64,000 nt of DNA from Capitulum mitella (lineage: Eukaryota > Arthropoda > Thecostraca > Pollicipedomorpha > Pollicipedidae), in NCBI GenBank assembly GCA_030062745.1, contig CP099840.1:6692138-6756137 (forward strand), written 5' to 3'. How positions within the stretch are numbered: position 1 is the first letter of the stretch; the number at the start of each line of letters is the position of its first letter. The notes under the pieces were generated by a model, which was not told the DNA's origin, searched no databases, and was given only the letters and a program-made list of their open reading frames with translations. Positions 1 through 12,030 of this stretch are shown piece by piece. The translations under genes were made by a program, and so were the position numbers.

Positions 1-480
1 AAAGAGCAGCTCACCTGGCGAAGCTCAAAGAGGTGTTCCCGCGCGTCTTCAGCACGGCCCCGCCTTTCCGTGAAATGATGGGTGGCCCAGCACGCATCGA
101 GCTCACGGCAGTATGCAGTCACGGCAGCTCGACCCATCCCCTTTGCATGACAGGATGACATACGTCAGCAGTTGGATGAGCTCCTGGAGCAGGGTGTCAT
201 CGCTCCCGTGGGCTACCCCACCGACTGGCGTCACCCAATCGTCCCAGTGGCGAAATGAGTAGATCCGGCAGGCAGCCATGGATTGCCAGTTCGCCTGACC
301 TGACCCCCCTGAACCAGTACGTTCGGCGTGGCGCCCACCCGGTGCGCACACCGCAGGACGCGGTGTCCACCATCGGTGTCGGGACGCGTTACTTTACGAA
401 GCTCGACGCCCGGTCGGGCTACTGCCAGGTGCCACTAGACCCACGTGGTCGGGATCCCACCCGCTTCATTAAGCTGGGGG
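1..480 (+). pseudogene. Ty3/Gypsy retrotransposon reverse-transcriptase fragment, frameshifted
   Basis: Remnant of the pol gene of an LTR retrotransposon, covering the linker before reverse transcriptase and the first RT blocks. Frame 3 from about position 24 reads LKEVFPRVFS then PFREMMGGPARIEL, the usual lead-in to Gypsy RT. Frame 1 at 166-255 reads LDELLEQGVIAPV and then a DWRHPIVPV stretch. Frame 3 from about 290 reads DLTPLNQYVRRGAHPVRTP and then YFTKLDARSGYCQVPLD, the conserved RT block that holds the first catalytic Asp. Similarity stops near 480, before the YxDD motif. At least two frame changes and in-frame stops show it is dead. The fragment runs off the left edge, so its 5' extent is unknown. 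No LTR, integrase or gag is visible in the window. The family assignment is firm; the subfamily is not. Confidence 0.88.
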
Positions 481-1260
481 TCGTTTCCGGATGTTGCGAC
501 TGCCTCAACCAAAAGAGAGTGAAAGCGAATTGGATGCCAGCCCGGCATGGTCGGCGACGACGACAGTAACAGACTGAAGTTACCGTTGATAAACAGAAAG
601 TTTAGGGATCTAGTTCTGACGCACGAACGTCTACGTACGTGCGTCGTACGTCGTCATGCACGGCCCAATGTATATGATGTACCTCGTCACATCATAGACG
701 GCTATGTGACTCGGACGATATTCCGTGGAAAATAAGCGGTTTTCCGAGCCCTTTAGATCTACATGCTAGTGTACCTGCGAGCGTCATCGACCAGCGGCAA
801 GCGTGTCAATTGACCCCTGAGCGGGCGACCTTGGATCATGTTGAATGTGGTGTCTGATCTGACCTGAGGCGGCCTGGCCGAGGCTTTGGCCGTCCAAGCA
901 AGAACTCCGACAACCGTCAGAGCCGTCATATACGCCACTTTCACCCATCCGAGACTCTGACGTCAGCTGGACGTCCTTCGCACTTTGACTGGCCTTTACG
1001 ATCCTTCCGCCACATTGGTCTGCGCCGGTCGGCGCTCTATCAAACCACCGAACGGGCGGGGCAGAAACCTGTCGGCGAGCCAGCCGATCGGCACGGGGCC
1101 GACCGGGGACGAGCGCGAAAGTCCGGAGCGACAGGCGGACCACGAGCAGTTCAGGCCGCTGGCCCGAGCAGTTCGGGCCGCAAAGCCGCGCCCCTGCTCC
1201 CCGCGGACCGCACCGGACGTCCGGACCATGGACCGGACTTAGGGCCGGCCGCTGACCCGG
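481..1260. other. No gene recognised; GC rises towards the right
   Basis: After the Gypsy similarity ends no open frame has recognisable protein character. The right half becomes GC- and CpG-rich and leads into the minisatellite at 1.26 kb. Open frames on both strands here are arginine/proline-rich and are explained by base composition. Confidence 0.5.
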
Positions 1261-1261
1261 G

Positions 1262-1470
1262 CTGACGGCCGGACCACGGACCACGGACCGCGGACTTGTT
1301 GGAGATCGGCAGGACCACGGACCACGGACCGACCGGTCCGGAACAGACCAGGCCACAGACCACGGACCACGATCTGCGGACCACGCACCGTTCCAGGACC
1401 GCCCGGACCACGGACCACGGACCGCAGACCAGTCGGGGACCGGCCGGACCACGGGCCTCGGACCGGTGCC
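1262..1470. repeat. Degenerate minisatellite of GGACCACGGACC-type units
   Basis: GGACCACGGACCACGGACC recurs with interruptions, in blocks near 1272, 1313, 1375 and 1408. It produces repeated RGPWSV-like strings in the minus-strand translation. Copies are diverged, with no constant period over the whole tract, so this is an old simple-sequence expansion. The ORFs it creates on both strands are side effects. Confidence 0.75.
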
Positions 1471-1627
1471 GGACCAGCCGGCGAGCGAGTCGCTCGCCCA
1501 GGCCGGGGCGGCCGGCACGGAATGCCGCCGTTGCTAACAACCCACCGCCCGATGATCGATACCGCCGTCAAACGCAATCGGAACGTCCCGGACGGCCCGG
1601 CCCGGCCGCGAATCGTTACGCTCGTCG

Positions 1628-1660
1628 GTAAACAGCCGGTAAACAGCCGGTAAACAACGT
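1628..1660. repeat. 11-bp direct repeat, three copies
   Basis: GTAAACAGCCG occurs twice in perfect tandem and is followed by an imperfect third copy (GTAAACAACGT). It is a short array with no evident function. Confidence 0.8.
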
Positions 1661-3127
1661 GGCCAGCGCCCCACGGTGGCTGGAGTTGCCTCTGCTGGGG
1701 ACGAACATACTGGTCCGCCCGGCTGGGGACGAACAGACTGGCATGCAAATGCGTCAGAGAACAAATGGGCAAAAAAGCCACACAGTTCCACGAATCCCTT
1801 TTTGCCCTCTGGCGTTGCTTTATCACTAAAATATTGTAGCCGATTGCTGCGTGAAATGTAGATGTACATGGGAGAACACGCAAGCATACACGTCCAGGAA
1901 TTTAGACATGCTGGCGTGCTTGGCTGAAGTTACTTTAGCGACACTGAGGCGCTGAGAAATTGTGCAGGTAGAGCTTTTTCTTCCTCAGAGTATTTTATAT
2001 CATATTTATTGCAGTTGGCCAGCGGAAATTATTTCCTTTTACGAACTGTTCAACGCGGAATGACAATGCAGCCTTGCAAAGATACCGTTCGCACATTCTT
2101 TTCTGTCTGTCAAGCCAGCGTTGTTTGCAGATCTATGGCTTTAAAGGGGTACAGAAAAGCATTCAAGGCCGAACGTCACGCTCCGAATTAATGTGAATAC
2201 CTCAAAGACCCCAGCGATGTCCACCTAACAACGACAGCAAATTACCGAAAATGTTCATGGTGGACGAAAGATACCGGGCGGGCGTTTGTCAATGTAATGC
2301 CTGTATTCTTTGGAAGTGGCATAACCCGCCTCGTATCAGCAGCCAGAACCTCAACAAAAGTGCAAATAACACCTCGTGTAAATCGACTCGCTTTTGTTGC
2401 CCCTGCCATGGGTCAGTCGATGGCAGTTTTCCGACCCGGGCCGGAGCGTCGTACTCACGAAGACGCTATTCTGGTAGGAGGTCTCCAGGCGGGCCCAGTA
2501 GTCGAGACTGCGGGTCCGGCGGCCATCGTCCCGGCCGGCCGCCCTCCTCATCCTCGCCCTCCGCGGCTCGAGGACGACCGGCCGCGGCGCGGTGCGGTCG
2601 CGGCCCGGCCCGTCGGCGCGCTGCGACCGGGCGACGTCGGCTGACCTGAGGTCGGCGCTGGCCCCGCGGCGGCCGTGCTCGGCGGAGGACGCCACTGTTG
2701 AGCCGCGCGGGGTCCGACAGTCCCGGCCCCCGGTCCTCGACGCAGCGAGCTCGGCCCGATCACGGGACGTCTGCGCTGAACACGGCTCACGGACGAACCT
2801 GGCGCCGAGCGTTCACATGGCTGCCGGCCTCGCGGTACGGCGGAGCCAGCAGTTGCCGAGCCAGGTCGGCTCGCCTTATTCTGACTACAGCAGTGGAGTC
2901 CCCGGCCTAGAGCCCAGGAGCCGGAGCACTAGTGCTCAGGCGTATCGAGTAGCTGAAGGGCTGCGGCCAATAGATTGCCTTTGACACGCGATGGGACGCA
3001 GATGGGAGACAGTGGGAGTGCTCGTCACGGAATGAGGCGGGTTAACCACGCCACAGACTCAAGAAAGAGGTTGGCTGGTCCGACCGGTGCCGTGATTCAG
3101 CACAGACGCAGCTTCGGGAGCTTCCTC
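1661..3127. other. Mixed unique sequence with a GC-rich island (about 2440-2900)
   Basis: An AT-richer stretch to about 2430 is followed by a CpG-rich island containing several GGCCGGC-type motifs. Frames are open on both strands in the island but show no protein-like composition beyond Arg, Pro and Ala. No gene, RNA gene or transposon end was recognised. Confidence 0.4.
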
Positions 3128-3420
3128 CTGTCAGCCACTGTTCCATACAATGCCGGATCTCTCTTCAGTTCAGCGACTGTCGCACATCAGTTCCTCCAGT
3201 TCAGCCACTGTTGCACGCTGCAGGTGGTTACACCGTTGCACGCGCCGGTTCCCTCCTCCAGTTCAGCCACTGTTGCGCATCAGTTCCTTCAGTTCAGTCG
3301 CTGCTGTAGGGAGTGCCAGAAGCCTCCTCCAATTCAGCCACTGTTGCTCACCCAGATTCTCGCCAGTCTCCTCCTATTCAGTCGCTGTTGCACAGCCAGA
3401 CGGTGACCAATGTGCTCCAG
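3128..3420. repeat. Degenerate minisatellite with core TTCAGCCACTGTTGC
   Basis: The core TTCAGYCACTGTTGC or close variants occur about seven times (near 3134, 3171, 3201, 3265, 3295, 3337 and 3380). The spacers are variable, often containing CATCAGTTCCTYCAG. Spacing alternates roughly between 30, 37-43 and 64 bases, suggesting a higher-order unit that has lost copies. Confidence 0.75.
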
Positions 3421-3599
3421 GCGAGCTCCTGTTGCACAGTGCCGGCGGCGAACGCCCACCGCCGTCGCACGGCCTCGACTGAGCTCGTGCCCGACAGTCC
3501 GCTGGGACACACCCGGCGCGTCCAGCCGAAACACGACAGCCGGCTTAATATTTAAACCGGCGACCGGCTACTCGCGCCATTCGTCGCCTCACGTGACGC

Positions 3600-4720
3600 C
3601 CTAATTGCGGGCCGCCTAATTGGGTGCGCCTTTTACGCAGCGGCGTCCGCTCTTGTGCGGAGCCCTCTCGTTCGCATTCTTCCGCTTTTTGCCTGGCCTG
3701 CTCCGTTTGGCCGCCGTCTCCAATTTCCCAAAATACCGTCGCGCTCGCACGCTTTGGCCGTGCTCGGACCCCAATCCGGAGAGAAAGACGGGCGCCAGAC
3801 GGTCCGACGGCCGGTAAAAATCACGCGGCCGGGATGTGCGAACGGCCTAATGGCGGCCGGGTCAATCAATACGCCGCCGCTAAGGCAATTCTGCTGTAGT
3901 GTCGACTCCAATCAGGCCTGTTTGCCGAGAACCAGGCCGGAATGGGCCGCATCACGGCTGCAGCTAGCCGGCAGCGGGAAGGGCTCTCGTGATAACGAGA
4001 TTGTTGCCGGGCCGGTTAGGGGCATTAGCAGGCGTTCGCCCGCGTCAGGCCGGCCCAGCCGCCGCCGCTCCTCCTCGATTCCTGCCAGGTCGCCCACGTC
4101 AATACGTCGCAGCGGCCGCCGCCCAGCATGGCAACAAGTGGGCTGCGGCGCCGCGTCTGGCCACGCGAAACAGCCGACCCCTTGCCGCCGCCATGTCTCG
4201 GAGACGACATCCGACGGCCGCCGGCCGCGGTTCGCTCGCAGTGGTGCGCACGGCGCGCCTCCGGCGGCACAGGTGCCGACGCTGCGTCGGCGTCGGCGGC
4301 GATCGACTGACGCAGTGGCGTCGCCTACTCGAGCCGTCGCCATTCAGTGCGGCCGTCGCCGGCGGGTCTCATTACGACGCAGCAAGAATGCGGGCGGCCA
4401 TGTGAAAGCCCGGCGGTGGCCGGCGCGCCGCGCCCGCGGTAATTGCCGGAGGCGGCGAGGCCGCGCCGGCTTCTGCGCCGGCCGGCTCGTCATTAGCGCC
4501 CGCCCGGGACGGCTTCGTGGCGGCATCAATGCCGCCGCTGCCGACACCGGCCGGGCGCCGCCGCCGACTCGGTGAGGCGGACTAACGGCCGTGGCGGCCG
4601 GCTCCCTCCGGCGCCGTCAGAGCAGACCAGGCGACGCCGACGGCCGCGGCGAAATATGAATTCTGGGGTCGCGGCCGGCACGACAGGGCTCGTTTTCCTT
4701 GGCCGCATCGATCGACGTAC
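3600..4720. other. GC/CpG-rich island, no recognised gene
   Basis: Very GC-rich, with frequent GCCGGC, CCGGCC and GCGGCC motifs and no CpG depletion. A 306-codon plus-strand frame at 3655-4575 is open, but so are frames on the other strand. Its product is a low-complexity Arg/Ala/Pro mix without domains, so I do not call it a gene. It could be a promoter-type island or a compositional feature. Confidence 0.45.
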
Positions 4721-5559
4721 GTTGCCGGGTTAACGGATATATTGTTCGGTTCGTGACGTTTGTAATTCCAGAGCGGAATCTATCGGACACCGCTGACAAT
4801 TTCTAGATTGAGTGGACTGAAATGTTGCAGCCTCTTGTTAACCTCGAAAAATGCGATAGGTCAAATATACCAGATGAACAATTGCGGATTGTCAACGGTT
4901 TTCGGACACAGCCGTCGCCGCGCCAAGCGTGCTATTTATAGCCGCTTTGGGGAGCACAACGCGTTGGTCTTATTCAGCCATGGCTCTGCAATGGCCCTGT
5001 GGTCGATTTATGTCGCGCACGGGTAGGGAGCGCATGACACTGAACCACCCCGGAATGCCTGCGGTAACTTTGTGGGCCTTTTAAATGTCCGGTGAGGCAA
5101 AATGCATGTCAGCGGGCGATCTTTCAATGCGGGTCGAACGGCAGCTTTTTGGCGAGCTGCCGGGCAGGTGGAAGGTTCCCAGCCGTACGCCATCCGGCGC
5201 GCTCCCCGCCAAACAAATAACCAACCGAGTAGGCGTCTTCCGCCGCTGGGACGGGTTGCCAGCTGGGAGGAGGTCAGGGACAGGCTGCGAAACAGCTCAA
5301 TACGTGTGTGGGACAGGACGTGCAAAGACTAAGAACGGTAAATGTCTTTCTGCGCGTTGTTCTTCCGACATGGAGTTAGCCAGATGCCTCTGCGCAGAAA
5401 CAGCCATTCAGTCTTTCCCATTTCGGAACGTTTTGATGTCCTCGTAGTTGATACGTGTTGTTCGTCTTGAACGCCGAAACGACAGAACCAGAGCCCTCTA
5501 CTGCTGCAGTCGCGCTCCGTCAAGGACGTGTATAGCTCTCACGAGGTCCTGCGAAAGCA
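4721..5559. other. Unremarkable intergenic or intronic sequence
   Basis: Moderate base composition, only short frames, and no repeat or transposon end that I could recognise. Confidence 0.4.
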
Positions 5560-6820
5560 GCGAGAGCTGACTCAGCTCTCCCTTGCCGACAGACCGCCTG
5601 ATCAAACGTCGTTCCTCGACAAACAGACCTCTCTGCGGCCTCTGCTCCGAGCCAGGCCGGACTTCGGGTCGCGTCAGAAATGGCGGACGAACGGCCTCTC
5701 AAACGAGACTGGCGGCGGCCGGGTTCAGGGTGGGCCGGGTCGCGCCGAGCCCGTCTGGAAAGCCACCAGCGGCGCCGCCGGGGGCCGGCTGGCGCGGGCC
5801 AAGTGGAGCGTCGCCGGCCGGCACTGGCAGCCGGCTGCCGGCGCCGACTGCCAGCCGAGCGCGGCCGTCGCCGGCTGTTGTCACTGGCAGGGCGACAGTC
5901 ACATGAGCGGCCCGGTCGAGTGGCGCCGCGAGAGAGCGCGCACCTGCCGCGGCACGCAGCGGCCGCGCTGAGTGGCTCCACGGGCGGACGGCACCCCCGC
6001 TCTGCAGAAAAGAGCGGCGCCCACTCTCCGGCCGGCGCGGAGATGGAAAGGTCCTCTTCCTGGGATCTAACGGTCACGGGTTCACTGCCTGAAGAGTGGG
6101 GGTCCGGGATTCATTGCGCAGTGCTTGAAGGTCATGCTGCGCGCTATGTGGGACGCGAGAGTCAGAGTTTTCTGCCTGGAGCGTGAGGACTAGCATCTGC
6201 CCATTGCTCGGGTTGTGGGGTTCAGGGATCCACAGCCTGCGGCGTGAGTGTCATAATGCCCGCCGAGTGGGATGTGAGGGTCAGGAGTGCACCAGGCGAG
6301 CCGTGAGAATCAGCAGGAACCGATTCTGAGAGACGGCGGAATCGCCGCGCGCAGCCTGCGCGGAGAGGAGTCGCCCGAATCCCGGCCGTGAAAAGGGCAG
6401 CCTCGCGGGCCGCGCCGGAGACGGCCCTGGCCGGTCGTTCCGGCGGCCGGGCGGCCTCCGAGCGCGGCGTCGCCACCCGCGCCCGGCGCCTCGGCCGGTC
6501 GATGGTCGCCCGGCCAGCCCTCGCCGGCGGCGTGCTCGGGGCTCGTCACGGACGGGCGTCGCCGCCGCCGGCGCGGCGCCGCGTCTCGGAGGGGCCGCCG
6601 CCGCGCGCCGCTTCAGCAGCCGCTCGTCGAAGGCCCGCGGCGTCGTCGATCATCGTCGTCGGCCGCGTCGGCGGGCCGGATGACATGCAGGTGGGGCATT
6701 AATGGCGGCGCCGGCCGCGCCGCGGACCCCGGGAGGCGCCGCCGGACGGGACTAGCCCCGGAGCGTCCGTTATCAGGACAAATGAGGCCAATCCCAAGGC
6801 GTCCGGTCCCGGGGGAGTGA
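5560..6820. other. GC/CpG-rich island with GCCGGC-rich core
   Basis: A CpG-rich island with dense GCCGGC and CGGCCGG motifs, for example around 5805-5875. Between 6060 and 6330 there is a vague, strongly diverged tandem pattern of GTGAGGGTCAGG-like phrases with a period near 40. All overlapping ORFs on both strands are Arg/Ala/Gly-rich shadows. Confidence 0.45.
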
Positions 6821-8649
6821 GGTGGCCACGGGTCGTGCGTTCTGAAGGGAAAAAGAGTTCATCTCGGAGGGGTCGTTCTCAGGAGAAACCGAGCCCATTT
6901 CAGAGCGTCCATTCTGAAGGAAACTGGGCCAATCTCAGTGCGCCATTGCCCTTCTAGATTGGGTCGATCCCAACGACCCCACCATTGACGACAGGAAGCT
7001 GTGACGTCACGGTGGCAATGACCGCCATTGCTGGGGGCGTGCGACACAGTATGACGTGTGGAAATGGTACAACCTCAGCAGAACCTTCCTCTTTGATGTT
7101 GGTACCTACTGTTAGTAAATTTTGGTCTGCTTGGGACTTGACACAGTGGATTAATTTCATTCCATGTAGTTTTTTTAAGCAAATATCCGCACGCCGTCAC
7201 TGCGGCAGGTGACCGTAAAGTTACACAGTCTCTTAGCTGATAGCTGACCGGTCTAATCCACTGCATAACAATGTTGCATTCCCGAGCGCGCATTCTGAGA
7301 ATGAAGAGACCGAACCCAGATGGTCCGTCTTTAAACGGGCGAGTCTATTTATGAGCGTCTTCTTCCCAGCAGAGGGTGGACTGACCTAAGATCGCCCGCC
7401 CTGAATCGGCACGCCAGGTCCCAGACGGAGCCGACCGCGCTGACCCAATCATGGTTCACTGACCGGACTGGGAGTCCCGTCCGCTCTGGAGCGCTCGGCA
7501 CTGGCTGGCGATAACAGGCGGTCTGGCAACCGGCCAGCCGACATTGGAAGAGATTAGACCACTTCACTTCCTGTGCTGTACTCCAGCATGGATGGGAAAA
7601 GGAAAAGTGGTAAACAAACCGGGGAACATGCCTTTCGGGGTCCTTAGATCCCATTTATACTGAATCCTCATAAGAAAAACGTCTTTATGGGCATTTTGTT
7701 CCCCATTGTTGGTCATAAACATCTTTCCATACGGGTTCAGCCTGTTCCGTCGGCTCTGTTGCCGGAATATCCTCTGGCGCCAGACCGCCAGGCAGCTGCT
7801 CCGCGGTGGATTTGATCCGCCCTGTTCTCGCCTTCGCCGGAACAGGCCAGGACACCACTGGCGTGTGCTGGACTCAGATACTCCCGGTATACGGCCGCAT
7901 TAATGTTCACGTCTATCCCGAGTAAAGCTGTCTATTTTGTTTCAGCACGCGCCGGGTGATTGCAAGGATTTATTCCCGAAAACATGAAGTGATGACCCTC
8001 CGGCGAGAAAAACAGGCCAGGCTTTTCTCGAAAACATCGTTTCCCGCGCCTTTGAAATTCCGCAAAAAGTGAATGCGACATGATGTGGAGGGTCTTTCAG
8101 CCTGATCTGTAACGCGCCTAACGTAAAGGAAGTGTAATCCAAAATTGGACCCAAGCAATCTGCCTAATGCATCACGACCTACCACGCACCGCCTGATTGA
8201 CATGCCTTGTTGTTTTCCGCAAAACAGTATGGCTGAAGTGTCAGGGCGGAATAAATCACGAACGCCTGTGCTTCCCGTACGAGGATGCAATCAAATAGAG
8301 GAGCCCTCGTGCGTGCGAGGTTATTCTGTGATGGGCAGAACGGCTAACATGATTAGCGTCGCTGCGTATCACGCCTGACAGGACGATAATGAGAGAGTGT
8401 GGGGCGACCTATCTGCGGATATAACAATGCCGCTTTGTTGATCAAAGGAAACTGTTGTAATCAGGCCGTGGCTGCCGTTACCCTGGAAAGGACTGGGAGT
8501 GGAAAGACTGGAGACGAATGGCCCAGCGGCTTTAGACTGGCAAATATTCGAGCTGTCCCTGTTTTCGCGACTGGTAGGTCACCACAGACCTAGACCGCAC
8601 ACAGACCTAATTTGAGGAAGGCCCGGCTCGACGATGAGGTGGTAACGGG
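6821..8649. other. No gene recognised; short degenerate repeat at its left end
   Basis: At about 6770-6960 a diverged repeat of roughly 40-45 bases (GCGTCCATTCTGAAGG / CCAATCTCAG-like) is seen. The remainder to 8649 is unique-looking sequence with short frames only. Confidence 0.4.
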
Positions 8650-9450
8650 AGCCTACTGCACAACACATGACATACTATTATGTCGCACAGTCCGCTGCAA
8701 GCGGCAGCTGCCCGCAACTGATGCAGTTTCGCCGTACCGGCGTTCCCGTTCCTGCGGAGCGCCGGCTGCGCGGCTGAGATGAGGAGAGAGCCGCGGCGCC
8801 GGACGCCGGAGAGGCCGACTCGCAGCCGGCCGGCGGCGCCGGGCCGTTAGTCCGGGCGTGCCTGACTGATGCGCAGCTGCTGCCCCGCTCACTCGGCGAC
8901 CTGACCCGCGCCCGCCGGCCATTTATCGCCGCCGACGGCGCCGGCACGGTGCTGACCTGGCCGGCATCGGCACCGATTCCGACGGCGCTCTCGACTGCGG
9001 GGCTCGTCGTTTGACCTTTTCCCGAATTGGCCGGCGCCAGTTGGTGCACCGCCCTCCAATATTTGAGCTGAACTGCACGCATTTGAAACGACCATTGACG
9101 GCCGGCAATGACGGAGAAGGGTGACCTTGGCCGGATCTCCTGTTCCCGCCACGGGGACGCGCGGTGGACTCTCGTCTGCTGCCGCGGCAGTAACCTACCC
9201 GACAGAAGGCGAACTGAACGGGACTCACTGCAGACCGGATTATCGGAGGTCGGATCAGCTGGTTTCTGGGATGAAATCGCAGGAGCGTTCTCCTACTCGC
9301 AGGAGGCCAAGATGCCGGCCGATTCGAGCTTGACGAACTTGGCCGCCGAATGCGACTGGAGAACACTGGGCACAGAGAGGGAGGAGAAGCGGCACAGAGG
9401 ATGGATGGCTCACGTTGGACGAGACGTGCAGAAGGCCGACGGCCACGGAC
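8650..9450. other. GC/CpG-rich island, no recognised gene
   Basis: CpG-rich, with GCCGGC motifs around 8820-8950. Minus-strand frames up to 192 codons are open but lack recognisable domains, splice-bounded structure or natural codon bias. Confidence 0.4.
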
Positions 9451-9825
9451 TGATATGGGTTGCATTAGAAGTGTCGCGTCGTGATAGTGAATGGGAAGCA
9501 ATACCGCTTATAATATGATAATCATGTTGATTAAGGAGCACACTGAAATTATCGACTGAAGGAGCAATAAGCCAGTGGGGTCAACGGGGAGGATCGCGAA
9601 GGGTTTCATTAAGTTTCATGCTGGTATAATACGTCATTCGGGGAAGGAAAAGCCAACAATGAGGGCACAAAGAAGACGAAACGACAAGTCTGGAGTACCA
9701 AGTGCCAGATAAATAACTAAAGACCTGTCAGCACTTGGTGGATGAGAAAGGCTACTTGGAGCCGGTCATAGCAGATTCTAAAGCGTGTAAAGAGCAAATC
9801 CTACTTGAGGTTTTACCCGCTGCAG

Positions 9826-10395
9826 AACTGAGAGCAGCTGTGGGAGCGCATCTCCCCGGAATGATGACAGCGGATGTGGAGAACACTTCCTCTCGGACTA
9901 ATGAGAGCGGATGTGAAGAACACGTTGTCTCAGACTGAGAGCAAATGTGAAGAGGAAGTCTTCTCGGACTGATGAGGGCCAATGTGGGAACCACGTCATC
10001 CCAGAATGAAAGCGGCTATGGAGAGCATGTGCTCTCAAAATGAGAGTTTCTATGATGGCACGTCCTCTCAAAACGATAAAAGTGGCTGTGGGGAGCACGT
10101 CCTCTCAAAATGATGATAGCGGCTGTGGGGAGCACGGTCTCTCGAAATGATGAGAGCGGCTGTGGGGAGCACGGTCTCCTACAATGATAAGAGCGGCCGT
10201 GGGGAGCATGGTCTCTCAAACTGATGAGAGCGACTGTGGAGGGCGCGTTCTTTCAAAATGATGAGAAAGACGTTGGGGAGCACATCCTCTCAAAATAATG
10301 GGAGCGACTGTGGAGAGCACGTTCTCTCAAAATGATGAAAGCGGCTGTGGGGAGCGCATCTCTAAATGATGAGAGCGGCCGCAGGGAGCACGTCC
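9826..10395. repeat. 37-bp minisatellite, about 15 copies
   Basis: The unit is approximately GAGAGCGGCTGTGGGG, then AGCACGGTCTCTC, then AAAATGAT. Central copies starting near 10113, 10150, 10187 and 10224 are spaced exactly 37 bases apart. Outer copies diverge and range from about 34 to 38 bases. The period is not a multiple of three, so this is not a coding repeat. The small ORFs seen on both strands are artefacts. Confidence 0.9.
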
Positions 10396-11450
10396 CACCA
10401 GACCGAACGAGGCTGCGGCCGACCACTCCACCGTTCCCATTCTAACAGCGTAACTGGAAGGCTGACAGCGCTCCTGAGAGCGGCCCTCGTAGGAGCTGCT
10501 GAGAAGACCGAGGTCCTCGGAGGGCCTGCTGAGATATCTGAGAGGACTCCGGAGTGCAGGCCGACGGCAGACGACGATCCATCCCGACCTGACAGGGGAC
10601 GGACTGGCCGAGAACGACAATCAGGCGGAGTGGCCGCTCCTGCCCGCTCCCGCCCGCAGGGCTGGCTGGTCCGCCCAGCCGCAGCTGATCCGCGGAGCAT
10701 GCACCCAGGCAGGCCAGCTGCACTCTCGGGCCTGTCGTCTTGTCTTCAGGCGTCTAGAGGAATCTACGACACCTCTCGCTCAGAACAGAGTAGCACCGTC
10801 AGGCATCTGGGTATCTGGAGGTATGCACAATGCCTCCCTCTCCGAAAAGACGACGGTAAACCGTGATTGCGCAGAGCAGGGAACCGCTGATGACCAAAGA
10901 CGACGCGTTCGTTGTTGGTAAAAGGCTTCGGAGCCAGCTCACCATGCCGGAATTCACAACAGCAACGTGCTGCATTCCTGAACAGATTGAAGCGAGCAAA
11001 CCGTCGTTATCGGATTCAGGTCACATGCCTGAACACGGCGCAATAACATGGTACGTTGCGAAACAAGACAAATGTTTGGCAACTGGCCATTTGGGTTTAG
11101 GGCCCAGGCGGGCAGCTGGGCCATGTGAATTCCAAACCAAATTTTCCTACGACTCTGTGGACATGGACCACTACCGGTCACGACCCGTACTGTCATTCCG
11201 AACAATACGAGAAATCTGAAGGTCATCAAGGGGAATGGTGGTGTCACCAACAACAGTCTTTATAACAAGAGGCACAGTAGCATCCGATCGAACATTTGTA
11301 TGTAATGCCAATTAATTCGAGAAATTTGGAACGGTATACCTATAACTTCGAAACTGGGCACCGGTCCTTTTTTGCAGAAATCGAAACAACGTATTTGCAA
11401 ACAAACTGCAAGTGCGCGTGGGCAGCCATATCTTGAAAAGCAGATAATAC
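10396..11450. other. No gene recognised
   Basis: Moderately GC-rich to about 10750 and then AT-richer. No transposon ends, RNA genes or credible coding frame were seen. Confidence 0.4.
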
Positions 11451-11459
11451 TGCCGATGG

Positions 11460-12030
11460 CCCGTGCAGACGAGAAGTGTGACAAGTGCCCGGAGCATCTT
11501 TCCAGAAAACGACAGACCAGGCGCCGAATACGCCACCGCTGCGGCCGAGCCCGCCGAGCACTGCACCGCCTGCGCACTCACCACATCGCTGGCTGCCCGT
11601 CTCCACATGGTGGCTACAATGTCGGTCTGCCTGCATGTTGTCGCATTCTTCAGCACTCAACCCATGACTGTCGGACGTGCGGCGGCGGCGGCGGCGGGCC
11701 GGACGCTGCGGGCGGCGGCGGCGGCGGCGGCGGCGACGACTCTGCCGGGCCGGCCGGCTCCGCCGCCGCCGCCGACGGCGCTCCAATCTGTCATCGATCG
11801 ACTCGGCCGCCGCCTGCGCGCACCGTCCGGCCTCTTCCAAATCATAGACGTGCGGAAAAATCAATTTGCCGTGTGCCGCTCCGCTGGAGGTGTCGCAGGG
11901 CTGGCACTGAGGAGGGAGAGCTCCAGGTCTCTCCGAGCAGCAGCGCGCTGCGGCGCAGCTTCCGGCCCAGTCCGGCCCCACGGCGAGATGGCTGACTCAC
12001 CGCCCCGGGGACCGTCTCACAGGCATCTCT
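11460..12030. other. GC-rich island with GGC trinucleotide tracts
   Basis: A CpG-rich island. Runs of GGC/GCC between about 11678 and 11775 encode poly-Ala, Gly or Arg in different frames. Trinucleotide runs like this can lie inside real exons, but no frame has non-repetitive protein character on either side. Confidence 0.5.

Noticed and set aside
3655..4575. 306-codon open frame on plus strand
   Set aside because: It lies in a CpG-rich island where the opposite strand is equally open. The product is low-complexity Arg/Ala/Pro without domains.
9752..10219. Minus-strand ORFs across the 37-bp repeat
   Set aside because: The unit length is not a multiple of three and frames change between copies, so they are artefacts of the minisatellite.
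9826..10395. Possible CRISPR array (regular ~37-base repeats)
   Set aside because: The units are contiguous without unique spacers and the context is eukaryotic; it is a minisatellite.
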